Shown here piece by piece: positions 43,984 through 53,505 of a DNA stretch of 64,000 bases (within the stretch, counting starts at the first letter, position 1; each line of letters starts with the position of its first letter). The position numbers and the translations under genes were made by a program. The notes under the pieces are model-generated. The model was given only the letters and a program-made list of their open reading frames with translations, made no database searches and had not been told where the DNA came from. This stretch comes from JAOAPY01 sp041492185 (GTDB lineage: Bacteria > Acidobacteriota > Blastocatellia > Pyrinomonadales > Pyrinomonadaceae), in assembly GCA_041492185.1 (NCBI GenBank), contig JBGPWL010000007.1, positions 20,944-84,943 on the forward strand, written 5' to 3'.

Positions 43984-45198
43984 TCAAACTCCGGGCAAGC
44001 GCACGATCTTCACAGGCGTGCCGGCTTCCAGCGTCTTCATTGATGTTGGCACGATTACGAGTGCGACTGCATGGGCGAATGAAACGAAATCCGAAGACCC
44101 GCCCCACTTCAATGGCTCGGCGAGTAGTTGGCCGTTCTCATTTGTTTTCAGTTTGGCCGGCAGATAACTCTCGCGTTCCACATTTCCTTTCACGTTTCGT
44201 GCCAGCACCGCCCACTCCTCAACCATCGTCGGCTCTCCCGCTCCCTGCATCATCAGCAGCGCGGTGCGCACGAAGAGATTGAACGTGACCGAAACTGAAA
44301 CGGGATTGCCGGGCAGACCAAATGCGAGCGTGCCATTTGGCAAGCGCGCAAAGACCGTGGGCTTGCCGGGACGTAACGCAACTCGTTCGAAAAGGATTTC
44401 CGCACCCAACTCTTTCAACGCGGTCTTGGTAAAATCGTAAACGCCCATCGACACGCCGCCCGACGTTACGAGCGCATCAGATCTCTCGGCGGCTTCAGTA
44501 ATCTGGCGTTTCAAAACTTCAGTGTCGTCACTGGCCAGCGGCAGACGCTCGACCACCGCTCCCGCCAACTCCGCATACGCGCCGATCGAATAGTTGTTTG
44601 AATCGCGAATCTGATCGCGGCCGGGTTGCTGATTAACCGCCACCAACTCGCTGCCGGTTGCCAGCACGGCAACGCGCGGTTTGCGGCCAACCATCACGGT
44701 TGCATATCCAAATGACGCGAGTGCGGCCATCATTGCGGCGTTGATTGCTTCTCCTCTACACAAAACGATCTCGCCCGCTTTGATCTCGCTGCCGCCCTTG
44801 ACGATTGATTTGCCAAACTCGACCGGCTCAAGGATCTCGACAGTCCTGCCGTTGTCGACCTCGCGGGTCAGCTCAACTTGTTGCACGCTGTCCGCGCCCG
44901 CGGGTACCGGCGCGCCAGTCATGATGCGAACGGCCTCACCCGCATTCATCTCGTGATGCCACCCACGCCCGGCCGCTGATTCGCCAACGATGCGCAAACC
45001 CGACGGCGCGCTTCGCACATCAGCAGCGCGTACCGCATAGCCATCCATTTGCGATCGATCGAAGGGCGGCAGATCGGAATCGGCGACGACGTCTTCGGCG
45101 AGAACGCGCCCCAGCGCATCCGCGAGGGCAACAGACTCCGCCGACAGCGCATTCGTTTTGTTTTTGACTATTTCAATTGCTGCGGTGACAGGAATCAC
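43984..45198 (-). CDS. moeA: Molybdopterin molybdenumtransferase
   Basis: 404 residues with the MoeA domains: N-terminal LPPFDRSQMDGYAVRAADV, RIMTGAPVPAGADSVQQVE, MoaB-like core with LATGSELV, SNNYSIGAYAELAGA, VTSGGVSMGVYDF and GLPGNPVSVSVTFNLFV. It inserts molybdenum into adenylylated molybdopterin. GTG start. A methyltransferase gene follows at once, then the GxxExxY gene and moaC; other mo genes are not in the window. Confidence 0.94.
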   Translation of the reverse strand: MIPVTAAIEIVKNKTNALSAESVALADALGRVLAEDVVADSDLPPFDRSQMDGYAVRAADVRSAPSGLRIVGESAAGRGWHHEMNAGEAVRIMTGAPVPAGADSVQQVELTREVDNGRTVEILEPVEFGKSIVKGGSEIKAGEIVLCRGEAINAAMMAALASFGYATVMVGRKPRVAVLATGSELVAVNQQPGRDQIRDSNNYSIGAYAELAGAVVERLPLASDDTEVLKRQITEAAERSDALVTSGGVSMGVYDFTKTALKELGAEILFERVALRPGKPTVFARLPNGTLAFGLPGNPVSVSVTFNLFVRTALLMMQGAGEPTMVEEWAVLARNVKGNVERESYLPAKLKTNENGQLLAEPLKWGGSSDFVSFAHAVALVIVPTSMKTLEAGTPVKIVRLPGV

Positions 45199-45240
45199 TG
45201 TGTTTGGATCTCTTCAATCGCAAATTGGAAATCGCAAATC

Positions 45241-45284
45241 AAAATGCAAAAACGGCTGCCAATCATTTTACATGAAAGGCAGCC
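45241..45284 (-). terminator. Intrinsic terminator after the 1794-residue gene
   Basis: On the minus strand GGCTGCC (45278-45284) pairs with GGCAGCC (45254-45260) and is followed by GTTTTTGCATTTTG. It lies 45 bases after the stop of the giant gene. Confidence 0.75.
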
Positions 45285-45328
45285 GCTGCGAACCCACCCG
45301 CTAACCCCGACCGATCGGGGTGGTCTGA

Positions 45329-48300
45329 CTATGGCCCACACTCTGAGTTGGTGTGCGTGACCACGGTGCCAAAGCGCCGTTGATACTCAGCCGCGGTGAC
45401 GAACGAGCAAACCATCCCGCGATAGTTGCCCGGCTCGCGATTGTTCAGGACGTTCAACCAGAAGTCGTAGCCACCCTGGTCCCTATCGCGTCTGAGATAG
45501 CCGAAGTATTCCATCAGGACGAACGCGCCGTTGTATTCGCGCTGCCTGAATGAATCGGAATCGACCAGGCCTCGCAATACCTGCGCGCGCGTTCCACCCT
45601 GGTTGAGTAACTCGATCGCCTGCTGGCGTTCTACGACTGAGAATGAACCGGCAGTATCGAACAGGCGGTTGACGAATTCGGCGTTCGAAAGCGTCTTCGG
45701 ATATTGCTGTTGGAAATCAGCACGCTGGACCCACTCGTTGGTAAAGGTCACCTTGTTGGTTTCCAGTTGCGCTCCACCCACCAGGTAACTGCGGTCGGTC
45801 GAGTATTCCGCAAACGAAATCTGCCGACCTAAAGCCGCACGGTAAAGACCGAGCAGATAGCTGCCTGACTGCTGGAACTCATCAGACATGAAGTAAGCAG
45901 CGCTGACTTCCCTGCGTCTTTGCCGCAGACAGTTGGCATCGCTCGCGCAGCGATCAAGCTGATCGGTCCAATAATTCAGACCGTCAGCGTCAGGCTCGCG
46001 TCCGAGGAAGTCCAGGTATTGCTGCCGGACGAAGAACCCGTTGCTGTCGATGGGATTGACAGTCTGCGTCGCATCGGCAGTAGCCGTAAAGACCGCATCC
46101 GTCTGGTCCGCGACGAGCGAGAACGAACGCTGCCCAGGACTGAAACTGAAGTTGGCGCGCTCCGGCGTTACCGTGTAGAACGTGTTGGTCGCAACGTTTT
46201 CAAACGAGTAGTTGCCGTCACTGTTAGTGATCGCGCGAGCCGGAGTCCCACCCGAAAGTGAAAGCGCAACTCCGCCCAACGGCTGGCCATCGCTGGTAAC
46301 GATGCGGCCACTGATCCTCGCGGGCGCCGCGGTAGGCGCGTTGGTGTTTAGAGCCACCACAAATGGTGACACGCTGGTGGTCACCGCGCAGATCGTCTTC
46401 GTGCCGAAGTTCGAACTGCTCGTGCGATTGACCAGCGTAACTGGTTCGCCGTGCAATAGCCGCAACCGCGAGAACGTAGCGAAATCGGTTGAGGCAGGCA
46501 TCGTGACGCAGGTCGTCACGTTGCCGGTAAAGGTGGCCGTGGTTGAAATATTCAACTCCGGACAACTAGTGCAGTGTGTAAATCCGGCCGGCAGCGTTTG
46601 GCCCGGCGCGTCGACGACGGTCGTACTTCCGGGCGCCGTGACGTTCGCATATTTGACCGTCGTGTCGCAGAAGTTATTTAGGATGTTTGAACCAGAGCCC
46701 GTGGCCAGCGTCTCGCTGTCCTGCACCGTAACCGTAAACGAACTGGTGGTAGGGCCGTTTGTACCCACAACATTGACGGTCGTAGTGCCGATGCCGAAGA
46801 AGGAACCCGAAGCCGGCGTAGTAGTCACGACACCGCAGGCACCGGTAAAGCTCACCGGCGGAACGTAATTGACGATCGTGCCGCAGGTGCCGGGCGGAAT
46901 CGTGATGTTTGACGGCACAGTCAGCGTGCAGCTCTGCGAGTTGCAGACGGGCACTGCCGTCGTAATGTTAATGGTCCATCCGCCGGTCATCGTGCCGATA
47001 TCGCCACCAGCGTCGTCCACCACATACAGATCCCAGTTTCCATTGGGGTTCGTTCCGTTGAAGACCGACGCAAACGTGGCGCTGCCTGCCGTCGCGGGAG
47101 TCTGGTAGGGTGCGACCGGCGCCGGCGCCGGGAAGAGGTCGCCGGTGCCGTAGTTAGTCGGCTTGAACGTGCCGGAGGCGGGCGCACCACTGCTCGGAAT
47201 TACCACAGCGGCCGCGTCATCCAGCGTGTAGTTGATACCGACCCAATCGGTGCCGCCTATAACATCGGACATGATGATGAATTTTTGCCCGCCCGGACCA
47301 ACCAGCAAAACATCCACGTCTGATGGGAAGGTGTGATTGAGGCCTTTCAAATCAACCGTCACCTTCGAGATTGTTCCAGTCAGCCCGGTGACATTGATGG
47401 TTGACGGATAGGGAGTGGCCGGCGCACCGGTCGAAACGCCTGTCCCGCTCGCTGGAATCGTAATGGACGTCGCGTTACTAAACGAAGTTGTTGCCGGGGC
47501 GGTCGTTCCCAGTTGCATCGTGAAGCTGACAGTCCCGAGATTCAAAGCTCCATCCTGCAAAGCAAACGTCGCGGTAATGTTGTTGCCGCACGTTCCCTGA
47601 GCCGTAAATGTGAAAGGTCTGGTACCAGTGCCGCCGCTGCTCGCGAGCACCCCGTAAGTTTGTGGACCGCTGGGACCAGCAACGCCGCCCGTCGGTTGCA
47701 ACGTCGCGACGAGATTTGTCGTCGGACTCCCGCCGACGTTGGTCAGCGTAAAGTTGGCCGTCACGGTTTCTTCCGGATCGGGCGCGTTGTTCGCCGGGGC
47801 AATGCTCTCAGCAGTAATTACCGGAGGAGGAGTAGCGTTGATCAATGGTCCGCAGCAAACGAAGCCGTTCGAGACCACTATCGTGTCGATGCGCCAGGCA
47901 GTGCCGGCGACGCTGGAGTCTGAGCCCATCCGCCAACGCAACTTGATCGTCTGGCCATTAACGTTTGGTCCCAGGTTCGCAACAGTTGTGATGTAGCCAC
48001 TCGAGCTGCCGGTCCATGCCTGTCGCCCTGCGAGTGGGTTACTAAAGCTGGCGCTGATCGTGCCGTTGTAGCCGCCGCTGACAAAACTACCGCCGACTGC
48101 GGCATTGGTGATGTCGGTGTAAGCACCGGCGTTGATGTTGGGCGATGACACTTCCAGCGCACCGCCGTCGAACGTGCTTTCCAAATTGTAATTGTTCCGG
48201 AATGTGACCTGCGCGTCGGCGGAAGTGATCGACATGTTGGGCGTCTCGAGCAGTTTGTCGCTGACCGTGGCCGGGTCATCAACAAACGCATCGTTAGGCG

Positions 48301-50713
48301 CCGAATCGGGTGTGGTAGTCGAAGTGACCCATGTTGTCGCTGTGCCGCTGGCCACCCAACCGGCGGGCAGCGCGGGCGCTACCACGCCATCAAAGTTTTC
48401 GTTCAACGCGATGGCCTGCACGCCGGTCGTAAAGTTGTAAGTGACGGTACCGAGATTGGTGGCGCCATCCTGCAATTGGAGCGTCGCGGTGATCGTGCCG
48501 CCGCAACTGACGTTACCAGCCATAAACTGGAAGTTTTTCGCAGCCATCCCGCCCGGAGCGATAACGCCGTAGCTCTGTGGGCCGCTGATCGGCGTGACTC
48601 CACCAGACGACTGTAGCGTGGCGACGAGGTTCGTAGTGCTGCCTCCGCCGTTGTTCATCAGCTTGAAGCTGACGGTCACGGTCTCATTCGGATCGATCAC
48701 GCCGTTTGCTCCTGAGCAAGACTCAGCCCCAAGCGTCGAGCCTGCGGCTTCGATAAAAGGAACCCCAGTTAAGCAGACGGGTACCGGTGTGGTCGTGGCA
48801 GCCGTGATGCTGAAGTTACCGGTAGAGGTGCCATAGGCGGGTGGTTTCGTCACCGAGTAGGTATGTGCTCCCCCATCCTGGGCAACATCGAGCACGCCGC
48901 TGGCGTCCGTATTCCCCTGGAGATTTCCATCTGTGCTGACTGAAGCGCCGACGATTGGAGCGGTAGTTACACAGTCGGTGACGACGAAATGGGCCGTACC
49001 CTGCCCAGGCGCCAGGCAATTTGGAAACTTGAAGCTGCCGATACGCGTGCGCCAGTTAAAGGTGCCGTTCGCTGGTATGTATTCCTGGGTGTACCAGAAG
49101 GTGCAATCGTCCACTGGATCAATGGTCAAATCGCTGTAATCGCCCCAGCGATTTAACCCAGAGGTCTGAGTGCCGGTCCCATCAAACAGATGCGCTTCGC
49201 CCTGGGCCAGCGTATTCACAGGATCTGTAGCCAGCCGTCCCGCGTAACGAATCTGTGGATTGATAGTGGCGTCGGAAGCGCTGAAGCCGAGGGCGATACT
49301 GCCATTGCGGTCCATTGCCGCGCTGCCCATCCAGCGCCAGGTCGTATCAGGTTGGTAAGTGCTCTCCTGGAATTTCACTACCGGTCCATTGGTGACGTCA
49401 CGCAGCTCGAACCAGCGAATGCCGGCCACGGCGTTCGCGCTCACGGTGTAGTTGCCCACCACCGCTTCGTGGTCGCCGAAATTGCGATAGGCCAGCCGGA
49501 ACATCAGGCGATCGCCAATCGCGTCGAGGGTAGCTGGTGATCCCAACTCCGGCACGCAAGCACGCGTCGTAGGACAGAGTTCTGTAAAGGCCGCGGCGGC
49601 TGGACTGGCGAATATGGTAAAAGTGGTGTTTGCCGGAACGGCGAAGTCGGCGTGGAAATGGAAAACTCGGTACGCGCCGGTGCCTGGCCATTCCACAAAC
49701 GTCGCTGGCGCGTTGGCAGGCGGCAAAGTTGATCCGTCAAGATCGGCGGGCAGGAAGGAATCTTCGGTTGCTCCGCCGGTGATTCCGGGACTGACGAAGG
49801 TGGCCGGCAAGCCTGCAAGCATCTTCGTGCGATCAAAGGCAAACGCCTGCGGGCCGAGAAAAGCCGTGCCGGCCGTATTGAACACATTCATGCTCATGTA
49901 ATAACCATCGGGCCAGACCCCCAGTTTTGGATAATCAAAAAAGTTGGTACCCAGGTTAAAGTCATAGCGATTGTAGGCGCCGGCGGCACTTGGGGTTTGC
50001 GATACGGCAATGCATTCGTCGGTCGGCACACTGGTGCCGGCAAACTGGGTGATGACCCAGCGGTCGGCGAGTTGATCGTAGAGCACGACCGGGTCACCAT
50101 TGCCGTTGGTCTCGCAAACGCCGCCAAAGCCGGTCCATAGAGTGGTGATGCCTGCTGGACCAAACACCGAGGCGCCGGTTGTCTTGTCAAAAACCTGAAA
50201 GCCTTCGTTGACCATTTGCACGTATTGTGTGCTGCCCACTTCGCCATCGGTATCGGGTGGTGCACAGTTGCACGCGACACCGGGAAAGGGAATGCCGTCA
50301 AAGTTGCGGATGGGGCTGGGCATGTTAGGCGTCAAAAGAGCACGCAGCGAGGCGAATCTGTCCTGGATTACCGGGTCAGCGCCATCAATGTGCCTGTTGG
50401 GCAGCTTGGGATTTTCGTTAGCTTCGCGCTCCTCCGCCTTTGCTTTCATAGGCTGTATCGGATATTCGCGCAACGGCTTTGACACATCGTTCTTAACTGA
50501 CATACCGCTGATGATGCCTGGCGTTGGCTCTTGGCTGGCGGCGCGGTTCGATTTGAAAAGCTCCGACTCCAGAGACGGCTTAGCTATCGAGCGAGATTTT
50601 TTCGGATGGCTGCGGACACTGTCATTTTTTTCCGCGAAGCTTGCCGGCAGGAACAAAATGGACAAACCGAAAACAGCAACCGCTAGCAGGCCTAAGAGGG
50701 CATTGCGTCTCAT
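45329..50713 (-). CDS. Giant secreted multidomain protein with P-domain and DUF4214
   Basis: 1794 residues; AAGGAG precedes the ATG. Signal peptide (LLGLLAVAVFGLSILFLPAS). The first ~560 residues form a domain with many aromatic and D/N-G turns (NFDGIPFPGVACNCAPPDTD). Two related CARDB-like repeats (about 654-761 and 968-1071; DPNETVTVSFKLMNNGG and DPEETVTANFTLTNVGG) surround a jelly-roll-like segment. A proprotein-convertase P-domain follows (about 1078-1251; TVDLKGLNHTFPSDVDVLLV; GNWDLYVVDDAGGDIGTMTG), then a HYR-like domain, a carboxypeptidase-regulatory domain (about 1461-1548) and a C-terminal DUF4214 region (about 1558-1788; FFVRQQYLDFLGREPDADGL). Likely surface or extracellular; possibly adhesion or matrix. 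No protease catalytic domain is visible. Confidence 0.87.
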   Translation of the reverse strand: MRRNALLGLLAVAVFGLSILFLPASFAEKNDSVRSHPKKSRSIAKPSLESELFKSNRAASQEPTPGIISGMSVKNDVSKPLREYPIQPMKAKAEEREANENPKLPNRHIDGADPVIQDRFASLRALLTPNMPSPIRNFDGIPFPGVACNCAPPDTDGEVGSTQYVQMVNEGFQVFDKTTGASVFGPAGITTLWTGFGGVCETNGNGDPVVLYDQLADRWVITQFAGTSVPTDECIAVSQTPSAAGAYNRYDFNLGTNFFDYPKLGVWPDGYYMSMNVFNTAGTAFLGPQAFAFDRTKMLAGLPATFVSPGITGGATEDSFLPADLDGSTLPPANAPATFVEWPGTGAYRVFHFHADFAVPANTTFTIFASPAAAAFTELCPTTRACVPELGSPATLDAIGDRLMFRLAYRNFGDHEAVVGNYTVSANAVAGIRWFELRDVTNGPVVKFQESTYQPDTTWRWMGSAAMDRNGSIALGFSASDATINPQIRYAGRLATDPVNTLAQGEAHLFDGTGTQTSGLNRWGDYSDLTIDPVDDCTFWYTQEYIPANGTFNWRTRIGSFKFPNCLAPGQGTAHFVVTDCVTTAPIVGASVSTDGNLQGNTDASGVLDVAQDGGAHTYSVTKPPAYGTSTGNFSITAATTTPVPVCLTGVPFIEAAGSTLGAESCSGANGVIDPNETVTVSFKLMNNGGGSTTNLVATLQSSGGVTPISGPQSYGVIAPGGMAAKNFQFMAGNVSCGGTITATLQLQDGATNLGTVTYNFTTGVQAIALNENFDGVVAPALPAGWVASGTATTWVTSTTTPDSAPNDAFVDDPATVSDKLLETPNMSITSADAQVTFRNNYNLESTFDGGALEVSSPNINAGAYTDITNAAVGGSFVSGGYNGTISASFSNPLAGRQAWTGSSSGYITTVANLGPNVNGQTIKLRWRMGSDSSVAGTAWRIDTIVVSNGFVCCGPLINATPPPVITAESIAPANNAPDPEETVTANFTLTNVGGSPTTNLVATLQPTGGVAGPSGPQTYGVLASSGGTGTRPFTFTAQGTCGNNITATFALQDGALNLGTVSFTMQLGTTAPATTSFSNATSITIPASGTGVSTGAPATPYPSTINVTGLTGTISKVTVDLKGLNHTFPSDVDVLLVGPGGQKFIIMSDVIGGTDWVGINYTLDDAAAVVIPSSGAPASGTFKPTNYGTGDLFPAPAPVAPYQTPATAGSATFASVFNGTNPNGNWDLYVVDDAGGDIGTMTGGWTINITTAVPVCNSQSCTLTVPSNITIPPGTCGTIVNYVPPVSFTGACGVVTTTPASGSFFGIGTTTVNVVGTNGPTTSSFTVTVQDSETLATGSGSNILNNFCDTTVKYANVTAPGSTTVVDAPGQTLPAGFTHCTSCPELNISTTATFTGNVTTCVTMPASTDFATFSRLRLLHGEPVTLVNRTSSSNFGTKTICAVTTSVSPFVVALNTNAPTAAPARISGRIVTSDGQPLGGVALSLSGGTPARAITNSDGNYSFENVATNTFYTVTPERANFSFSPGQRSFSLVADQTDAVFTATADATQTVNPIDSNGFFVRQQYLDFLGREPDADGLNYWTDQLDRCASDANCLRQRRREVSAAYFMSDEFQQSGSYLLGLYRAALGRQISFAEYSTDRSYLVGGAQLETNKVTFTNEWVQRADFQQQYPKTLSNAEFVNRLFDTAGSFSVVERQQAIELLNQGGTRAQVLRGLVDSDSFRQREYNGAFVLMEYFGYLRRDRDQGGYDFWLNVLNNREPGNYRGMVCSFVTAAEYQRRFGTVVTHTNSECGP

Positions 50714-51040
50714 GGGGTTTCTATCTCCTTGTGATTATGCGCGTCGTATCGTTGAAGCGTTGGCCGCCGGGGTTCCTCTCATTCTGCTACGAACAAGAAT
50801 AGTACTTGACGACAAGTCGCCGCGGAGTTATGGAACTATCTGTCGCTCGAGGCTGGAATATTTTGAATGAACCGAAGTCTGGAACAGAAACAGGCCGGAG
50901 CGCCGTCCGAGAAAAAATAGCGCCACACAATGTCAGAATAGGCCGCCTCGAAAAACAGGAAAGAATTCTTCCACAGGTGCGGCAAAGACTATTAGGAAAA
51001 CTCACTTCTGTCAATGATTAATAACCAACGAAAGAGGCGG
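50714..51040. other. Intergenic region without a supported gene
   Basis: A frame at 50806-51021 (71 residues, Arg-rich, no motif, no ribosome-binding site) is probably spurious. The region must contain the promoter of the giant gene, but no clear boxes were found by eye. Confidence 0.5.
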
Positions 51041-51084
51041 AAAGAGAAAAGCGGTTACCCTTCAAACTTGCAAGAGCAACCGCT
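51041..51084 (-). terminator. Intrinsic terminator after the tRNA genes
   Basis: On the minus strand AGCGGTT (51078-51084) pairs with AACCGCT (51050-51056), followed by TTTCTCTTTCC. It lies 8 bases after the 3' end of tRNA-Asp. Confidence 0.7.
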
Positions 51085-51089
51085 TCGAT

Positions 51090-51170
<81 letters not shown>

Positions 51171-51191
51171 GTAAAACTGAATTTTCAAGCA

Positions 51192-51253
51192 GTCCGACAA
51201 ACTTCAGTTTGTCGTTTTATCTACGCAACGACAAACTTTGAAGTTTGTCGGAC
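51192..51253. repeat. Hairpin repeat family B between two tRNA genes
   Basis: Arms GTCCGACAAACTTCAGTTTG (51192 on) and CAAACTTTGAAGTTTGTCGG (to 51252), 24-26 bases, loop 12 bases (51216-51227). A second copy is at 62079-62102 and 62211-62234. It lies between tRNA-Val and tRNA-Asp and would fold in a shared precursor. Confidence 0.9.
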
Positions 51254-51260
51254 GTGTGAC

Positions 51261-51335
51261 TGGTAGGCACGGAGGGACTCGAACCCCCAACCTCTTCCTT
51301 GTAAGGGAAGCCGTCTACCATTGACGTACGTGCCT
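51261..51335 (-). tRNA. tRNA-Val (TAC)
   Basis: 75 bases including CCA. Acceptor AGGCACG/CGTGCCT, D-arm CGTC-AATGGTA-GACG, anticodon stem CTTCC/GGAAG with loop CTTACAA (anticodon TAC), T-arm GGGGGTTCGAGTCCCTC. The acceptor starts with an A-T pair, a little unusual. Transcribed with tRNA-Asp. Confidence 0.93.
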
Positions 51336-51554
51336 TCAATAACGGAACAGACATTCTTCTCCGTCGTGAAATCGTCGAGCGCCCGAATGCCTGTACAAAA
51401 ACTTTTCCTTTGACACGTGCGTTTCAAAGAGCGCTACTTGCTGCTGTCTAATCATAGCAGCGAACGAATCGTCATGCTAAGAGAAGCGAGCAAGACTGTC
51501 AAGGTGATGATTTCCGCTTTTTTGAGAAAAGCGGCCGGGCAGCGCGCCTCGACT

Positions 51555-51582
51555 TTTGCAGACGCGTCTTTCCGGCTATAGT
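51555..51582 (+). promoter_or_regulatory. Promoter of the VWFA-protein gene
   Basis: TTTGCA (51555-51560) and TATAGT (51577-51582), spacer 16, about 38 bases before the start codon. Confidence 0.5.
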
Positions 51583-51619
51583 TTCTTATCGAAGTTTTTC
51601 GCGGCCCAGGTCGATCGTC

Positions 51620-52855
51620 ATGCGCGTAATGAACGCTAAACCGAGCACGAACCCGTTGAAGTTGTCGGCACTCATTTGGCTATCGATCGTGATCGTCTGC
51701 GCCGTTGTGTGGTCGGCCACGGGACAACAGCCGGGCACTCAACAACAACAGCGACCTCGCCGAGCAACGAATTCAAATAATAAAACAGACGCGAACCAGA
51801 ACTCGTCCGGCGAAGAAGTCGGCGAAGGCGACGTCATTCGCGTGGAAACTCAGCTTGTTTCAGTGCCCGCAATCGTGACGAACGGCCAGGGCCGGCCCGT
51901 ACCCGGACTGCGCGTGGACAATTTCGTTGTTTACGAAGACGGTCAGAAGCAAACGATAGCAAATTTTGGCACGACCGAGGCGCCCTTCGAGATTGCCTTG
52001 CTGCTTGACACTTCCGGCTCGACGCGCGAAGACGTCGGTCTGATTCAACAAGCGGCAAATGCTTTCATTGATGCTTTGCGTCCGGGCGATCGAGTGGCCA
52101 TTGTCGCATTCAATACGGCGGTCCAGGACGGGACCTCGCTCGCCAAAGTTGAAGTGCTATCAACGCTGACCAGCGATCGAAAAGCTTTGCGCAAAGCAAT
52201 GGGAAATCTCGGCGCGAGCAATGGGACGCCCTTTTACGATGCGCTCGAACGACTCGCCGATGAGATCTTTCGTGCTCCCGCGCGCGCAGAGGTACGCGGC
52301 CGCCGCGCTGTGGTGGCGTTGACCGACGGCGTCGATTCGTCGAGTAATTCGGAGTATGACGTAGCGCGGACCAAACTCCTGCGCGCCGACGTGGCCACAT
52401 ATTTCATTCAAGTTAACACCGAGGACTTCGTTGAAGATCGCTTGCTAAAGGATTGTCGGGACGATGGGCAGTTGACTCTCTCGTCCAAGCAATTGCAAAG
52501 ATATCGACGGATTTTCCTGCCCGGAGCGAAAAGCGAAGACGTCGTAGATTTCTGTCAGATGGGTCAATTCGAACGCATGGACGTCAGCCGCCAACTTTAC
52601 AATCTGGCGCGTCGCGAGATGAACGATCTGGCGCGCGCTTCGGGTGGCCGGAATTTCGTCGCGGCCAACCTGCAAGATGCGCGGGCGGCATTTGCGCGCG
52701 TGGCCGCGGACGTCGGTACTCAATATAGTCTGGGTTACTATCCCACAAAGAAAGTGCGCGATGGAAAGTTTCGCGCGATTCATGTTGAAGTGCGCGGAGT
52801 CAGCGGCACAACTGAAGTGCGCGCGCGCGAAGGATATTACGCGCCGAAGCAGTGA
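51620..52855 (+). CDS. Secreted VWFA-related domain protein
   Basis: 411 residues. Signal peptide (LSALIWLSIVIVCAVVWSAT), a Gln/Arg-rich linker, a beta-domain (VIRVETQLVSVPAIVTNGQG; LRVDNFVVYEDGQKQTIANF), then a von Willebrand A domain with MIDAS residues DTSGSTRED, TPFYDAL and VVALTDGVDSSS. The C-terminal part (GTQYSLGYYPTKKVRDGKFR) completes the acidobacterial VWFA-related pattern. It probably binds a divalent metal and a protein partner in the periplasm or at the surface. An ~50-residue insert (FLPGAKSEDVVDFCQMGQFE) lies between the A-domain strands. No partner gene is adjacent. Confidence 0.87.
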   Translation: MRVMNAKPSTNPLKLSALIWLSIVIVCAVVWSATGQQPGTQQQQRPRRATNSNNKTDANQNSSGEEVGEGDVIRVETQLVSVPAIVTNGQGRPVPGLRVDNFVVYEDGQKQTIANFGTTEAPFEIALLLDTSGSTREDVGLIQQAANAFIDALRPGDRVAIVAFNTAVQDGTSLAKVEVLSTLTSDRKALRKAMGNLGASNGTPFYDALERLADEIFRAPARAEVRGRRAVVALTDGVDSSSNSEYDVARTKLLRADVATYFIQVNTEDFVEDRLLKDCRDDGQLTLSSKQLQRYRRIFLPGAKSEDVVDFCQMGQFERMDVSRQLYNLARREMNDLARASGGRNFVAANLQDARAAFARVAADVGTQYSLGYYPTKKVRDGKFRAIHVEVRGVSGTTEVRAREGYYAPKQ

Positions 52856-52989
52856 TTGAAGTCATAGCGAAGCGAATCGCCGACAACTGGAATCGAACGG
52901 TCGTTAGTCAGTTCAATTCTGGCAAGCGCATCTCGCACGTGATTCCTAGTCGGGATTTCAAGCTGACACACCGCCAATCGGAATTAAGC

Positions 52990-53019
52990 TTGAAACACTG
53001 ACGCTATGAACGTTACACT
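52990..53019 (+). promoter_or_regulatory. Promoter directly before the DUF433 gene
   Basis: TTGAAA (52990-52995) and TACACT (53014-53019), spacer 18. The predicted transcription start coincides with the ATG at 53026, so the mRNA may be leaderless. Confidence 0.5.
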
Positions 53020-53025
53020 CAGGAC

Positions 53026-53238
53026 ATGAAAGAAGAGCAAGTCATTCAGACGGATCCAGAGATTCTCGGCGGAACCCCCGTGTTCACCGGCACCCGCGTC
53101 CCGATCCGAAGTCTCTTCGACCATCTGGAAGGTGGCGACTCGATCGATGATTTTCTTGAAGGCTTCCCGAGCGTTCGGCGGGATCAGGTCATAGCGCTGT
53201 TGGAGATTTCCCAGGAACGAGTGCTCGAGCCTGCCTGA
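53026..53238 (+). CDS. DUF433 protein, probable orphan antitoxin
   Basis: 70 residues. ILGGTPVFTGTRVPIRSLFD and the helix GGDSIDDFLEGFPSVRRDQV are the DUF433 signature, a small winged-helix-like protein usually encoded before a DUF5615 PIN-like toxin. No DUF5615 gene follows; the next gene is hicA on the other strand, so this copy is an orphan. Leaderless start likely. Confidence 0.85.
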   Translation: MKEEQVIQTDPEILGGTPVFTGTRVPIRSLFDHLEGGDSIDDFLEGFPSVRRDQVIALLEISQERVLEPA

Positions 53239-53277
53239 TTTGAGCGAACCGGAGAGCCTTAACCAGTAGGTTCTTTG

Positions 53278-53502
53278 TCACAGCAATTCCAAAAACTCTT
53301 CATTGGTGAATCCAGACTGCTTAACAATCGACTGAAGAGTTCCGCGCTTCAAGTCACGATTGTGAAAGGGCACCGTGACTCGAAGGTTTGTTTTTGATGG
53401 ATGCTTGAGAATGTAATGGCTTCCCGTCACGTGATGGACAAGGAACCCCGCGCGCTCAAGCGCCCGTATTACTCGCTTTGGTCGAGTGGCAGGTAGCTTC
53501 AT
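53278..53502 (-). CDS. hicA: HicA family toxin (mRNA interferase)
   Basis: 74 residues with the dsRBD-like HicA fold: RPKRVIRALERAGFLVHHVT, then the catalytic histidine in GSHYILKHP and LRVTVPFHNRDLKRGTLQSI. HicA cleaves mRNA until bound by HicB. Here the upstream gene on the same strand is a 77-residue unknown ending 3 bases before, and hicB lies farther upstream (53929-54171). Confidence 0.92.
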   Translation of the reverse strand: MKLPATRPKRVIRALERAGFLVHHVTGSHYILKHPSKTNLRVTVPFHNRDLKRGTLQSIVKQSGFTNEEFLELL

Positions 53503-53505
53503 GAC

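Noticed and set aside
45199..45328. Possible tRNA between moeA and the giant gene
   Set aside because: The GGCTGCC/GGCAGCC stem is a terminator hairpin; no cloverleaf can be drawn.
50806..51021. 71-residue frame on the plus strand
   Set aside because: Arg-rich, no motif, no ribosome-binding site, and no partner gene; probably chance.
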